The notes beneath the pieces are model-generated. The model saw only the letters and a list, made by a program, of their open reading frames with translations. It was not told the origin of the DNA and ran no database searches. Below are positions 1 through 9,067 of a stretch of 48,464 bases of DNA, piece by piece. The DNA lies in NCBI RefSeq assembly GCF_014779595.1, contig NZ_JACXZT010000005.1, forward strand, positions 1 through 48,464. The letters are read 5' to 3'. A program made the translations under genes and the position numbers. The DNA comes from Halomonas sp. ML-15 (GTDB taxonomy: Bacteria > Pseudomonadota > Gammaproteobacteria > Pseudomonadales > Halomonadaceae). Position 1 is the stretch's first letter; every line of letters starts with the position of its first letter.

Positions 1-168
1 ATCAGCGACCAGCTATGGTCGGATAGCTCGTAGCGTCCTGCCATACCTCACCTATGCTGCTGCGGCATAGGAAAAATTAGCAGAATCTACTTTTCGTACA
101 AAGCCTAGGTTTATGGATGGTGAGGGGTTTTGCTCGTGAGTGACAGGGGGTGGCCGTTAAGAGTTATT
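1..168. other. Left-edge non-coding stretch
   Basis: I see no gene here. An imperfectly placed inverted repeat (CCTATGC at 51-57, GCATAGG at 65-71) is present but has no T-run on either strand in the right place for a terminator. The stretch lies downstream of the minus-strand sulfatase gene. Confidence 0.4.
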
Positions 169-192
169 AGCCCGCCGCGATAAGGGCGGGCT
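169..192 (-). terminator. Probable terminator of betC
   Basis: A perfect 8-bp stem (AGCCCGCC at 169-176, GGCGGGCT at 185-192) with an 8-nt loop sits about 10 bp past the betC stop codon. On the minus strand it is followed by an AT-rich but not T-pure stretch, so it is a weak match to a Rho-independent terminator. Confidence 0.5.
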
Positions 193-201
193 TGGGCAGC
201 A

Positions 202-1726
202 TCAGTGGCTGACCACCGGGAAGCGCGCGCGGCGCTCCAGGTCGTCGAGGTCGATGGTATTGCGCATATACTGCTGGCTGGCGTCGATATAAGGCTGGTG
301 ATCCCAGGGCGTGACCCTGCCCTGTTTGAGTGCCCGTGACACCAGCTTGCGCCGCCGCTGGCTGGCGATCACCTCATCATGCAGTCGCGCGTAGTCCCAG
401 CGGCTAGCGATCTCGTTGCGAAACTCCCGGCAGCGATCGAGGTGATCAGGCGCCTCGGCCAGATTGGTCAACTCCAGCGGGTCGGCCTCGAGATCGAACA
501 GCTGATCGGGGTCGGGAGCGCTGTGCACGAACTTGTAGCGGCCACGGCGGATCATCAGCAGCGGCGCGATGGCGCCTTCGCCGAGGTACTCGCCGATCGC
601 TTCGTCATGGCCGCCCTGGCCGGTGAGGTGCGGCAGCAGGCTGCGGCCATCCAGGGGTACCGCATAGTCCGGGGCCTCACCGCCATTGGCCAGCTCGGCG
701 AAGGTTGGCAGCAGGTCCATGGTCGAGACCGAATGGCTGACCCGGCCCGGCGCAAAGCGGCTGGGCGCATGAACGAGCATCGGCACCCGCGCCGAATCCT
801 CGAACCAGCTCATCTTGTACCACAGGCCGCGCTCGCCGAGCATGTCGCCGTGGTCGCCGGAGAACACGATGATGGTGTCATCAGCGAGTCCGGTCTCCTC
901 CAGCGCCTTGAGCACCGCGCCGATCTGATCGTCGACGTAGCTCAGCGCGCCGTAATAGGCGTGACGGGCATTGCGGATCTGGGCATTGCTGACGCCGTCC
1001 TCTTCAAGCTGATAGACGTGGCGCAAACGCTGCGAGTGCGGATCCATCAGCTCCCGTGAGTAGGGCACGCGGGGCATGTCGATGGCGTCATGCTCGTAGC
1101 GGTCCCAATACTCCTGGGCGATGGTGTAGGGGTCGTGGGGGTGGGTCAGCGAGACCGTCAGGCAGAATGGGCGCGTCTCGCCGTTGCGGGCATAGTCATA
1201 GAGGAAGCGCTGAGCACGAAAGGCGACTTCATCATCGAAATCGATCTGGTTGGAGCGCACGCAGGGCCCGGCCTGGGTGACCGAGGACATGTTGTGATAG
1301 TAGCTGGGGCGCGCGTGGAAGTTCTCCCAGTCGACGAACCAGCCAAAATCGGCAGGATAGATATCGGTGGTCAGGCGCTCCTCGAAGCCGTGCAGCTGGT
1401 CGGGGCCGCAGAAGTGCATCTTGCCGCTGAGTGCGGTGAAGTAGCCGGCATCGCGCAAGTAGTGCGCATAGGTGGGGATATCCGCGGCGAACTCGGCGGC
1501 ATTATCGTAGCCGCCGATGCGGGACGGCAGCTGGCCGGCCATCAGCGTGAAACGCGACGGCGCGCACAGCGGGCTGTTGCAGTAGGCGGAGTCGAACACC
1601 ACCCCCTCCGGCAGCGAGTCGCGACAGATGCGGTGTCTTGACCAGCGGATGGCCGTAGAACGGCAGCTTGCTGGCGGTCATCTGGTCAGCCATCAGGAAC
1701 AGAATGTGCGGCTGCTTGGCCGGCAT
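202..1726 (-). pseudogene. betC: Choline-sulfatase, frameshifted
   Basis: Choline-sulfatase hydrolyses choline-O-sulfate to choline and sulfate in the cytoplasm and feeds glycine betaine synthesis. The N-terminus (MPAKQPHILFLMADQM) starts at 1726 after a GAGG-type ribosome site. It reads in frame for about 39 codons to HLSRLAAG near 1611; the rest (GVVFDSAYCNSPLCAPSR onward) continues in another frame from about 1608 to 202. Removing one G near 1606-1612 restores LAAEGVVFDSAYC and gives about 507 residues, the usual BetC length. The sulfatase signature CAPSR, whose Cys becomes formylglycine, and the metal/active-site block FSGDHGDMLGERG are intact, as is a BetC-like C-terminus. The neighbour is a divergent LysR gene, as in known choline-sulfate loci. 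The break may be a true mutation or a sequencing error in a G-rich run; the lack of any other lesion favours a recent event or an error. Confidence 0.85.
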
Positions 1727-1838
1727 GGAGAATACCTCGCGGCGTCGGTGGCGGGTGGTGGGGCATGCCGCTAGTCTCATGGCTTATGCGAGATGCTGTA
1801 AACTCGCTAAAAATTAATCCTGCTCATTAGGTGGGCTA
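1727..1838. promoter_or_regulatory. Divergent betC / LysR promoter region
   Basis: This 112-bp gap separates two divergent genes and should hold both promoters and the LysR binding site. It is AT-rich around 1795-1830 (AAACTCGCTAAAAATTAATC). LysR-type regulators usually bind T-N11-A sites between themselves and a divergent target. I could not single out one site. Confidence 0.4.
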
Positions 1839-2738
1839 ATGTCGTTGATTGGTAGGAGGGTATCGCCTCATGGTCTGCGAGTGTTCGAGGCGGCGGCGCG
1901 GCATCTGAGTTTCACGGCGGCCGCCGGTGAACTACATTCGACTCAGTCGGCGGTGAGCCAGCAGGTGCGATCGCTCGAGGAACAGCTGGGCATACCGCTG
2001 TTCGAGCGCATCTATCGAGGGGTGAGGCTTACCGAGGCTGGCCAGGCGCTGTTCGTCAGCGTGCAGGAGGGGTTTGCCACCATCGAGCGGACCCTCGACC
2101 GTCTGCAGCGCCAGCATCGCCATCCACAGGTCAATATCCTCACCGACTTCTCGTTTGCCGCCTACTGGCTATTGCCGCGGCTGCCTAAGTTTCGTCGGCG
2201 TCACCCGGATATCGATGTGCGCATCATGACCCACCAGGGCGGCCGCGACTGGCACGACCAGGAGGTCGACGTGGCGCTGCTGTTCTGCGATGCGCGCACG
2301 CTAAGCGGTGTGCCGCGACTGTTCGGCGAGGCAGTGCTGCCGGTTTGTAGCCCGGCCTTTCTCGACCAGTACGGCCCGATCGACTCGCTGGCCAAGCTCG
2401 TCGAGCTGCCGCTGATGGCGTTGTTGAGTGAGCCGGGCCAGCACTGGCTCGACTGGTCGACGTATTTCCGGGAGCTGGCAGGGGTGGCCTATGTGCAGTC
2501 GGCGGAGCTGACCTTCAACAACTATACGCTGCTGATCCAGGCCGTGATCGCCGGTCAGGGGATTGGTCTGGGGTGGCGCGGGCTGATCGATGACCAGTTG
2601 GCAAGCGGGGTATTGGTGGGGCTCGAAGGCATGTCGCTGACCACCGGCGGTGGCTATGGCCTGATCGACGGCCGTGCAGGCGCCGCTGGCAGCGCCAAAC
2701 AGATCGTGCGCGACTGGCTACTCGAGGAAGCACGTTGA
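1839..2738 (+). CDS. LysR-family regulator of choline sulfate use
   Basis: This 299-aa protein has the standard LysR layout: an N-terminal winged helix-turn-helix (about residues 8-66, GLRVFEAAARHLSFTAAAGELHST... with SAVSQQVRSLEEQLG as recognition region) and a C-terminal periplasmic-binding-like effector domain (about 95-295). The HTH resembles the GcvA-like group to which choline-sulfate regulators belong. It is divergent from betC with a 112-bp gap, the classic arrangement for a LysR regulator and its target. The likely inducer is choline or choline-O-sulfate, inferred from context only. Its gene ends 38 bp before the convergent glcG. Confidence 0.85.
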   Translation: MSLIGRRVSPHGLRVFEAAARHLSFTAAAGELHSTQSAVSQQVRSLEEQLGIPLFERIYRGVRLTEAGQALFVSVQEGFATIERTLDRLQRQHRHPQVNILTDFSFAAYWLLPRLPKFRRRHPDIDVRIMTHQGGRDWHDQEVDVALLFCDARTLSGVPRLFGEAVLPVCSPAFLDQYGPIDSLAKLVELPLMALLSEPGQHWLDWSTYFRELAGVAYVQSAELTFNNYTLLIQAVIAGQGIGLGWRGLIDDQLASGVLVGLEGMSLTTGGGYGLIDGRAGAAGSAKQIVRDWLLEEAR

Positions 2739-2743
2739 GGGAG

Positions 2744-2768
2744 GGCACCCGCCGCGGTGGCGGGCGCC
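2744..2768. terminator. Hairpin between convergent genes
   Basis: An inverted repeat (GGCaCCCGCC / GGCGGGcGCC, one mismatch, 5-nt loop) lies between the stop codons of the LysR gene and glcG, which converge. It could serve both strands, but there is no clear T-run. Confidence 0.45.
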
Positions 2769-2776
2769 GCTGACAC

Positions 2777-3178
2777 TCAGCCGATGGCGGCAACACCGGC
2801 CTTGGCGACCTGGACATCCTGGTCGGGTTTGACCCCGGAGATGCCGACAGTGCCAACCATCTGGCCGTCGACCAGCACCGGCACGCCACCGCCGAGCAGG
2901 GCTTTCATGGGGGCCGACAGGAAGGCGGTGCGGCCGTTATTGATCATGTCTTCGAACAGCTGAGTTTCGCGCGCCCCATAGGCCGAGGTGCGGGCCTTCT
3001 CGATGGCGGCTTCGATGCTGAACAGCGGAGCACCGTCGAGGCGACGCAGGCCGAGCGGATGGCCGCCGTCGTCGGCCACGGCGATGGTCACCGCCCAACC
3101 GTTGGCGTCGGCTTCCTTTTGGGCGGCATCGAGAATGGCGTTGACGTCTGTCAGGGTGAGTACGGATTTGGTTTTCAT
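2777..3178 (-). CDS. glcG: GlcG/HbpS-family protein of the glycolate operon
   Basis: This 133-aa protein matches the GlcG/HbpS family (old DUF336), small alpha/beta proteins of which some bind heme. Its biochemical role in glycolate oxidation is not settled. Family traits visible are LTDVNAILDAAQKEADANGW, VADDGGHPLGLRRLDGA and the glycine-rich GGGVPVLVDGQMVGTVGISG near the C-terminus. A good ribosome site (AAGGAGCCCAAT) precedes the ATG at 3178. It is the last gene of the minus-strand glcDEFG operon, 49 bp after glcF. Confidence 0.85.
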   Translation of the reverse strand: MKTKSVLTLTDVNAILDAAQKEADANGWAVTIAVADDGGHPLGLRRLDGAPLFSIEAAIEKARTSAYGARETQLFEDMINNGRTAFLSAPMKALLGGGVPVLVDGQMVGTVGISGVKPDQDVQVAKAGVAAIG

Positions 3179-3227
3179 ATTGGGCTCCTTGGTGAGCGGT
3201 TGATGCGGATATTGGTATTGCCGGTGA

Positions 3228-4460
3228 TTATCTTAAGGCCTCATCGACGATCTCGATCCAGTGGCGAACCGGGGTGCGTCCGGCACCGGCGAGGTGGGTC
3301 TGGCAGCCGATGTTGGCGGTGACGATGGTTTCTGGCTGGCCGGCCTCCAGGGCGTCGAGCTTGTTGTCGCGCAGCTCGGTGGCAAGCTCAGGCTGGGTGA
3401 TCGAGTAGGTGCCCGCCGAGCCGCAGCAGAGGTGTGCGTCGGCCACCGGGGTCAGCGCGAAGCCGAGCCGGCCGAGAACGCTTTCTACCGCGCCGCCGAG
3501 CTTCTGGGCGTGCTGCAGGGTGCAGGGGCAGTGAAAGGCCAGCTTGCGCGTCTCGCTGGTCGCCAGGTCGTCGAGCTGTTCGTCGCGCAGCACCTCGACC
3601 AGGTCCTTGGCCAGGGCGCTGACCCGCGCCGCTTTATCGGCATAGGCGGGATCGTCGGCGAGCATCTCGCCGTACTCCTTGACGAAGGCGCCGCAGCCGC
3701 TGGCGGTCTGGACGATGGCTTCGCAGCCGGCATCGATATGCGGCCACCAGGCATCGATATTGGCGCGCATGCGCGCGCGGCCGTCGTCCTGGGCGTTGAG
3801 GTGGAAGTCGATGGCGCCGCAGCAGCCGGCCTCGCTGACCGGCGTCAGGCCGATGCCGAGGCGGTCCAGTACCCGCGCGGTGGCGGCGTTGGTGTTGGGC
3901 GACAGCCCCGGCTGCACGCAGCCTTCGAGGATCAGCATCTGGCGGCTATGCGGGCGGTGGTCCGGGCGCCGGCCGGCATCCACCGGCGCCGGTGGCATCT
4001 TGCTCCGCAGCGCGCCGGGCACCAGCGGCTTGAAGGTCTGGCCCAGCTTGAGCAGTGCCTGGAAGCGCTTGGGCTCGACCAGCGCCTTGCGCAGCCCGTA
4101 GCGTAGCGCGCGGTCCGACGCCTTGCGCGGCACACGACGTTCGATCTCGGCGCGGCCGATATCCAGCAGCTTGTGATACTCGACGCCTGACGGGCAGGTG
4201 GTCCCACAGTTGCGGCAGGTCAGGCAGCGGTCGAGGTGCAGGCGGGTCTCGGCGGTCACCTGATCGTCATCGTCACGGCTCTCGAGCAGTTCCTTGATCA
4301 GGTAGATGCGCCCGCGTGGCCCGTCGCGCTCGTCGCCGAGCAGCTGATAGGTAGGGCAGGTGGCATTGCAGAAGCCGCAGTGCACGCAGCTGCGCAGCAC
4401 CCGGTCGGCTTCCTTGATATGCGGTTTTTCGAGGTCTTCAGGGGTAAAGTGCGTCTGCAT
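3228..4460 (-). CDS. glcF: Glycolate oxidase iron-sulfur subunit GlcF
   Basis: GlcF is the electron-transfer subunit of membrane-associated glycolate oxidase, which turns glycolate into glyoxylate and passes electrons to the quinone pool. The 410-aa length is normal for the family. Two 4Fe-4S ferredoxin motifs are complete: Cys 25, 28, 31, 35 (CVHCGFCNATC) and Cys 79, 82, 85, 89 (CLTCRNCGTTC). The C-terminal half carries two CCG domains (GCCGAIDFHL and HLCCGSAGTYS). Its ATG follows the glcE stop with no gap, so the two are probably translationally coupled. Confidence 0.95.
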   Translation of the reverse strand: MQTHFTPEDLEKPHIKEADRVLRSCVHCGFCNATCPTYQLLGDERDGPRGRIYLIKELLESRDDDDQVTAETRLHLDRCLTCRNCGTTCPSGVEYHKLLDIGRAEIERRVPRKASDRALRYGLRKALVEPKRFQALLKLGQTFKPLVPGALRSKMPPAPVDAGRRPDHRPHSRQMLILEGCVQPGLSPNTNAATARVLDRLGIGLTPVSEAGCCGAIDFHLNAQDDGRARMRANIDAWWPHIDAGCEAIVQTASGCGAFVKEYGEMLADDPAYADKAARVSALAKDLVEVLRDEQLDDLATSETRKLAFHCPCTLQHAQKLGGAVESVLGRLGFALTPVADAHLCCGSAGTYSITQPELATELRDNKLDALEAGQPETIVTANIGCQTHLAGAGRTPVRHWIEIVDEALR

Positions 4461-5534
4461 TCAGACCTCCGCGTAGAGTCGGCCGGGATTGAAGATGCCG
4501 TTGGGATCGAGCTCGGCCTTGAGCTGGCGGTGGTACTTGGCCACCACCGGCGCCAGCGGCGTGAACGGCTCGGCAATCCCCGGGGTGTAGCAGGTGGCGT
4601 GGCCGCCGGCCCGGGCGCAGGCCTCGCGTATGGTGCCGGCATCGGCGTCACTCTTCAGCCAGCGCTGGGCGCCGGCCCAGTCGTAGAGCACTTCGCCGTC
4701 CAGCGACAGTGGCGGAACCTTGTTGGGCAGCGACAGCCGCCAAAGTGGGCGCTGGTCGGCGCAGAAGAAGGCCAGGCGCTGTTCGCGCAGTTCCTCCCAG
4801 TAGCCGGCATCGAGGGAGTCGCCGCCTAGGCGCTCGCGGGTTGCCGCCACTGAGCTCTGGCCGCCTTCGAGACGCAGATAGAGGGCGCCGTCATGATAGC
4901 TGGCCGCAGATAGGGGCATCGGCTGGCGGCCCCACTCGGCGAGCTTGGTCAGCGCCGCGTCGAGCGGCAGCTCGAGGCGCAGGCTGTGGCTGGTGGCGGG
5001 CTTGGGCAGCACCTTCAAGGAGACCTCGGTGAGAAGCCCGAGGGTTCCCTGGGCGCCGACCATCAGCCGCGACAGATCGTAGCCGGCGACGTTCTTCATT
5101 ACCTCGCCGCCGAAGCGCAGCTGCTTGCCTTCATGGGTGATCACACGGGTGCCGAGCACCAGGTCGCGCACGCTGCCGGCCCAGGGGCGGCGTGGTCCTG
5201 ACAGCCCGCAGGCGATCATGCCGCCGACCGTGGCGCTGGCGCCGAAGTGGGGTGGCTCGCAGGGCAGGCGCTGGCCCTCGGCGTCGAGGGCCGCTTCCAG
5301 ATCGGCCAGCGGGGTGCCGGCGCGCACCGAGACGATCAGTTCGACGGGATCGTAGTGGCTGATGCCGCGGTGCTCGCGGGTCGCCAGCTCGCTACCATCT
5401 ACGGCACGGCCGTAGAACGCCTTGGTGTTACCGCCGACGATGCGCAGCGGCGTCTTGTCGCGGTCGGCCTGGCGCACCTGGTCGCACAGCGCCTCGCTGA
5501 TGTCGTGGTTTGTCAGGGGGACGGTATCCGCCAT
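4461..5534 (-). CDS. glcE: Glycolate oxidase FAD-binding subunit GlcE
   Basis: GlcE is the second flavin-domain subunit of glycolate oxidase. The 357-aa protein has a PCMH-type FAD-binding domain in its N-terminal half, shown by PLRIVGGNTKAF, the core GASATVGGMIACGLSGPRRP and MKNVAGYDLSRLMVGAQGTLG, followed by a shorter FAD-linked oxidase tail ending FNPGRLYAEV. The stop of glcE touches the start of glcF and its own start is 9 bp after the glcD stop, so the genes are tightly packed. Confidence 0.93.
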   Translation of the reverse strand: MADTVPLTNHDISEALCDQVRQADRDKTPLRIVGGNTKAFYGRAVDGSELATREHRGISHYDPVELIVSVRAGTPLADLEAALDAEGQRLPCEPPHFGASATVGGMIACGLSGPRRPWAGSVRDLVLGTRVITHEGKQLRFGGEVMKNVAGYDLSRLMVGAQGTLGLLTEVSLKVLPKPATSHSLRLELPLDAALTKLAEWGRQPMPLSAASYHDGALYLRLEGGQSSVAATRERLGGDSLDAGYWEELREQRLAFFCADQRPLWRLSLPNKVPPLSLDGEVLYDWAGAQRWLKSDADAGTIREACARAGGHATCYTPGIAEPFTPLAPVVAKYHRQLKAELDPNGIFNPGRLYAEV

Positions 5535-5543
5535 GGTGGCTCC

Positions 5544-7043
5544 TCAGAAACGCGGCAGCTCAGGGTGCGGCAATTCGTTGTTATGCACGTGCATGGCGCC
5601 GAACTCGGCACAGCGCGCAAGCGTGGGTATGTTCTTGCCCGGGTTGAGCAGACGGGTCGGGTCGAAGGCCGCCTTGAGCGCATGGAAGACGGTGATCTCG
5701 TCGGGCTGGAACTGGGCGCACATCTGGTTGATCTTCTCGCGCCCGACGCCGTGCTCGCCGGTGATCGAGCCGCCGGCTGCGACGCACAGCTCGAGGATCT
5801 TGCCGCCGACGTCTTCGGCCAGCTCGAGTTCGCCGGGCTGGTTGGCATCGAACAGGATCAGCGGGTGCATATTGCCGTCGCCGGCGTGGAAGACGTTGGC
5901 CACGCGCAGGCCTGACTCCTCCGATAGCGCGGCGATGCCCTTGAGCACACGCGGCAGCTCGCGGCGGGGGATGGTGCCGTCCATGCAGTAGTAGTCCGGC
6001 GACATGCGGCCCACCGCGGGGAAGGCGTTCTTGCGCCCGGCCCAGAACTTGACACGCTCCGCGTCGTCGCGGGCGAGGCTGATTTCGGTGGCGCCGGCCT
6101 GACGCAGGACTTCCTTGACCGTCTCGCAGTCATCGTCGACGTCGGCTTCCACGCCGTCGAGCTCGCACAGCAGAATGGCTTCGGCCTCCACCGGGTAGCC
6201 GGCCTTGACGAAGTCCTCGGCGGCCTGGATGGCGAGCTTATCCATCATCTCCAGCCCGCCCGGTATGATGCCAGCGGCGATAATGTCGCCCACTGCCTGG
6301 CCGGCTTTCTCGACGTCGTCGAAGCTGGCCATCAGTACCTTGGCACTCTCCGGCTTGGGCAGCAGCTTGACGGTCACCTCGGTGACCACGCCGAGCATGC
6401 CCTCGGAACCGGTGAACAGCGCCAGCAGGTCGAAGCCCGGGGCGTCGAAGGCCTCGCTGCCCAGCGTCATGCGCTCGCCCTCGATGGTCATCACCTCGAT
6501 CTTGAGCACGTTGTGAACGGTGAGCCCGTACTTCAGACAGTGCACACCGCCGGCGTTCTCGGCGACGTTGCCGCCGATCGAGCAGGCGATCTGCGACGAG
6601 GGGTCCGGCGCGTAGTAGAGGCCGTAGGGTGCGGCGGCCTCGGAGATCGCCAGATTGCGCACGCCGGGCTGGAGTCGGGCAATCCGGGCGTCGGGGTCGA
6701 TCTCGAGGATCTGCTTGAAGCGCGACATTACCAGCAGCACCCCTTGTTCAAGCGGTAGAGCGCCGCCGGAGAGCCCGGTGCCGGCGCCGCGGGTGACCAC
6801 CGGCACGCCCATGGCGTGGCAGGTCTTGAGCAGCGATTCGACCTGGTCGAGGCTATGGGGCAGAGCGACGAGCATCGGCAGCACGCGATAGGCGGAGAGG
6901 CCGTCACACTCGAAGGGGCGCAGATCCTCTTCGCGGTGCAGCAGTGTCATGCCAGGTACCGCCTCGGCGAGGCGTGCCAGCACCTGGCCCTTGTCGTTGT
7001 GCGGCAGCTCGCCATCCAGCGCCGCGTCGTAAAGAATATTCAT
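5544..7043 (-). CDS. glcD: Glycolate oxidase catalytic subunit GlcD
   Basis: GlcD is the catalytic FAD subunit of glycolate oxidase and also commonly accepts D-lactate in vitro. The 499-aa length matches E. coli GlcD. An FAD_binding_4 domain spans about residues 50-190 (VPVVTRGAGTGLSGGALP; CSIGGNVAENAGGVHCLKYG; TGSEGMLGVVTEV) and the FAD-oxidase C-terminal domain follows, with the NVFHAGDGNMHPLILFD and GGSITGEHGVGREK motifs. A GGGGAG ribosome site lies just before the ATG at 7043. It is first in glcDEFG and divergent from glcC; no malate synthase (glcB) is present here. Confidence 0.96.
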   Translation of the reverse strand: MNILYDAALDGELPHNDKGQVLARLAEAVPGMTLLHREEDLRPFECDGLSAYRVLPMLVALPHSLDQVESLLKTCHAMGVPVVTRGAGTGLSGGALPLEQGVLLVMSRFKQILEIDPDARIARLQPGVRNLAISEAAAPYGLYYAPDPSSQIACSIGGNVAENAGGVHCLKYGLTVHNVLKIEVMTIEGERMTLGSEAFDAPGFDLLALFTGSEGMLGVVTEVTVKLLPKPESAKVLMASFDDVEKAGQAVGDIIAAGIIPGGLEMMDKLAIQAAEDFVKAGYPVEAEAILLCELDGVEADVDDDCETVKEVLRQAGATEISLARDDAERVKFWAGRKNAFPAVGRMSPDYYCMDGTIPRRELPRVLKGIAALSEESGLRVANVFHAGDGNMHPLILFDANQPGELELAEDVGGKILELCVAAGGSITGEHGVGREKINQMCAQFQPDEITVFHALKAAFDPTRLLNPGKNIPTLARCAEFGAMHVHNNELPHPELPRF

Positions 7044-7117
7044 GGTGACTCCCCAGCTTGCGCGTCAGGCGTCCAATCTGTGCCTTTAGCGCACTGCTTG
7101 TCCAGCCTGTGGTGTAG

Positions 7118-7128
7118 TGGTCTGACCA
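7118..7128. promoter_or_regulatory. Candidate GlcC operator, TGGT-N3-ACCA
   Basis: TGGTCTGACCA is a perfect palindrome of the TGGT-N3-ACCA type bound by FadR-family GntR regulators. It sits 75 bp upstream of glcD and 93 bp upstream of glcC, inside their shared promoter region, and a half-site-like ATTGGTC follows at 7132-7138. Assignment to GlcC is inference from position. Confidence 0.65.
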
Positions 7129-7220
7129 GACATTGGTCTATGTTGTGGAAATGTTTTCCAATCTACATCCTGGCAGCCTATCAGGCCAGTTCGCCCATCA
7201 TTCGATGCGAGGAGCCCGTA

Positions 7221-8000
7221 ATGTCTTTGACGCCTGACCACCGCCTGGCCGGCATGCGTACCCCCGACGGGGTCGCGGCGACCCTTGAGCAGCTGATTCT
7301 TGACGGCGTGTTTCGCCCTGGCCAACTGCTGCCCTCCGAGAGGCGATTGTGCGACAAGCTGGGGGTGTCGCGCTCTTCACTGCGGGAGGGGCTGCGGGTG
7401 CTGCGCAGCAAGGGCGTCATCGACACGCGCCACGGACGAGGCTCGAGCGTGGCCGAGCTGGTGCCGCCGCGAGACGACAGCCCGCTGATGCACCTGTTCA
7501 AGAGCCAGCCGCGTACGCTGTTCGATCTACTCGAAGTGCGCGCGCTGCTGGAGGGGGAGTCGGCATTTCTTGCCGCTAGCCGTGGTACACCCGCCGACTG
7601 GGTATTGATCACCCGCCGCTATCAGGAAATGGCCGACTATGTGGCAGGTACCACGGTCATCGACGTCGAGCGTCTGGCGCGCCTCGACCATGCCTTCCAC
7701 CTGGCAATTTGCCAGGCCTCGCACAATCCGGTGTTGGTGCACACCCTGCAGAGCCTTACCGATTTGTTGCTGAGCTCGGTGTTTGCCTCGGTCAAGAACC
7801 TCTATCACCGAGCCGAGCCCCGCGAGATGATCAACCGCCAGCATGCACGGCTGCATGAGGCGGTGGTGCAGGGCAAGCCGGCACTGGCCAAGCGGGTGGC
7901 GCTTGAGCACCTGACCAGCATCGGTGAGCGGTTGCGCGAGATCGAGGTCGAGACGCAGCGCCTGGAGCGCTCGGCGATGCGCCTCGAGGGGTGGGAGTAG
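7221..8000 (+). CDS. glcC: FadR-type GntR regulator of glycolate genes
   Basis: This regulator of 259 aa has a winged HTH at about residues 15-80 (LEQLILDGVFRPGQLLPSERRL; LGVSRSSLREGLRVLRSKGV) and a C-terminal FCD ligand domain with its helical metal/carboxylate-binding residues (HAFHLAICQASHN). The reading frame is open far upstream into glcD, but the ATG at 7221, behind GGAG at 7211, gives the normal FadR-family length and begins just before the HTH. It is divergent from glcDEFG across 177 bp holding a TGGT-N3-ACCA palindrome, as expected for GlcC, a glycolate-responsive activator in E. coli. Confidence 0.88.
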   Translation: MSLTPDHRLAGMRTPDGVAATLEQLILDGVFRPGQLLPSERRLCDKLGVSRSSLREGLRVLRSKGVIDTRHGRGSSVAELVPPRDDSPLMHLFKSQPRTLFDLLEVRALLEGESAFLAASRGTPADWVLITRRYQEMADYVAGTTVIDVERLARLDHAFHLAICQASHNPVLVHTLQSLTDLLLSSVFASVKNLYHRAEPREMINRQHARLHEAVVQGKPALAKRVALEHLTSIGERLREIEVETQRLERSAMRLEGWE

Positions 8001-8004
8001 CGGC

Positions 8005-8688
8005 TCAGCCGTTGGCGGCGTTGATCAGCTCGTCGTCTTCGATGACGCCGGCCAGGGTTACCACTTCAAGCTTGTGGCACAGATGGTCGCGCAGAATCTG
8101 CCCCAGGCGCTTTCCATCACGGGCTTTCAGCGCCACGATCATCATCTCGTGATCGTTGACCGCCTGACGCCAGAAGGCTTCGGTCATCTTCTTGGAGTAG
8201 CGTACCCGCTTCACCCGGTAGCTGAGATTGTTGTACATCTCCTCCAGCACCTCGTTGTTGGCTGCCGCCAGGATGCTTTCGTGTATCTGCCGGTTGACCT
8301 CGAAATAGGGCTGCATCTCGCGCTTGCGATAGTGCTCGAGCATCTGCTCATGCAGCTGGCAGATGGCGATAATGCCTTCATCGCTGATCTGCTGACAGGC
8401 CAATTCGCCGGACAACCCCTCCAGCGCCCCCATCAGATCATAGGTGTCCTTGACCATCTTCACGGTCAGCTGCATGACCCGTGCGCCGCGGTTGGGCAGC
8501 AGCTCGACCAATCCTTCCGATGCCAGCACCTTGAGCGCTTCACGTAGTGGCGTACGCGAAACGCCGAAGGTCTCGCACAGCTGCTTCTCTGAAATGCGCT
8601 CGCCGGGTGTCAACTCACCGTGCTCGATCAACTCACGGGTGCGATCGGCGACTTCTCGATAAAGGTTGCGATGTTGAATCTTGCTCAT
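8005..8688 (-). CDS. GntR-family (FCD) regulator
   Basis: This 227-aa protein has a GntR winged HTH (residues about 5-72: NLYREVADRTRELIEHGELTPGE..., FGVSRTPLREALKVLASEGLVELLPNRGARV) and an FCD effector domain in the rest. I chose the ATG at 8688 because AAGGAGCTCAAGC precedes it; the frame stays open 22 codons further up without homology. It is convergent with glcC (4-bp gap) and divergent from the TRAP/CoA operon starting at 9192. It probably controls that operon, inferred from position and from repeated TTGAATTC sites in the gap. Confidence 0.85.
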   Translation of the reverse strand: MSKIQHRNLYREVADRTRELIEHGELTPGERISEKQLCETFGVSRTPLREALKVLASEGLVELLPNRGARVMQLTVKMVKDTYDLMGALEGLSGELACQQISDEGIIAICQLHEQMLEHYRKREMQPYFEVNRQIHESILAAANNEVLEEMYNNLSYRVKRVRYSKKMTEAFWRQAVNDHEMMIVALKARDGKRLGQILRDHLCHKLEVVTLAGVIEDDELINAANG

Positions 8689-8797
8689 GCTTGAGCTCCT
8701 TGTTCGCGGCCAGCCCGCTGGACGTCCTTGCCAGGATGTCGATACCGCGCTCACCGGTTTTTTATGGTGGCGCCGTTGACGGCATAGTGCAAAAGGT

Positions 8798-8810
8798 ATT
8801 ATGAATTCAA
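8798..8810 (-). promoter_or_regulatory. TTGAATTCWTWAT motif, copy 1
   Basis: On the minus strand this reads TTGAATTCATAAT. It lies 110 bp upstream of the GntR start at 8688. The same 13-mer pattern occurs at 9055-9067 and 14211-14223, all in non-coding gaps of the same transcription unit. The GAATTC-centred palindrome is the kind of short site GntR/FCD dimers bind; the link is inference. Confidence 0.4.
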
Positions 8811-9054
8811 AATTCCGACAAGGGCACAGGCCGGGCCTGGAGCGCCGCGCCGGAACGCGCTAACCACCATGATAATGACTAGCACGAGGTGCTGCACCAT
8901 TGCCGGGAGGGTTTGTCAGTGCCGCGTTCACCTCGTCCGGGTTTGGGCGTGGCAGATGCTCGTAGGCGCCTATACGGCTGCATGCGGGCACCTAGGTCCA
9001 ATGGAGGCTTGACACCCCCAGCAAGCGCCAACTAGCTTGAATGTCGAGCTTTGA

Positions 9055-9067
9055 ATAAAGAATTCAA
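9055..9067 (-). promoter_or_regulatory. TTGAATTCWTWAT motif, copy 2
   Basis: On the minus strand this reads TTGAATTCTTTAT. It is 125 bp upstream of the TRAP binding-protein start at 9192, a fitting place for an operator over the operon promoter. Confidence 0.4.

Noticed and set aside
51-71. CCTATGC/GCATAGG hairpin as a terminator
   Set aside because: Neither strand has a T-run on its 3' side and no gene ends next to it.
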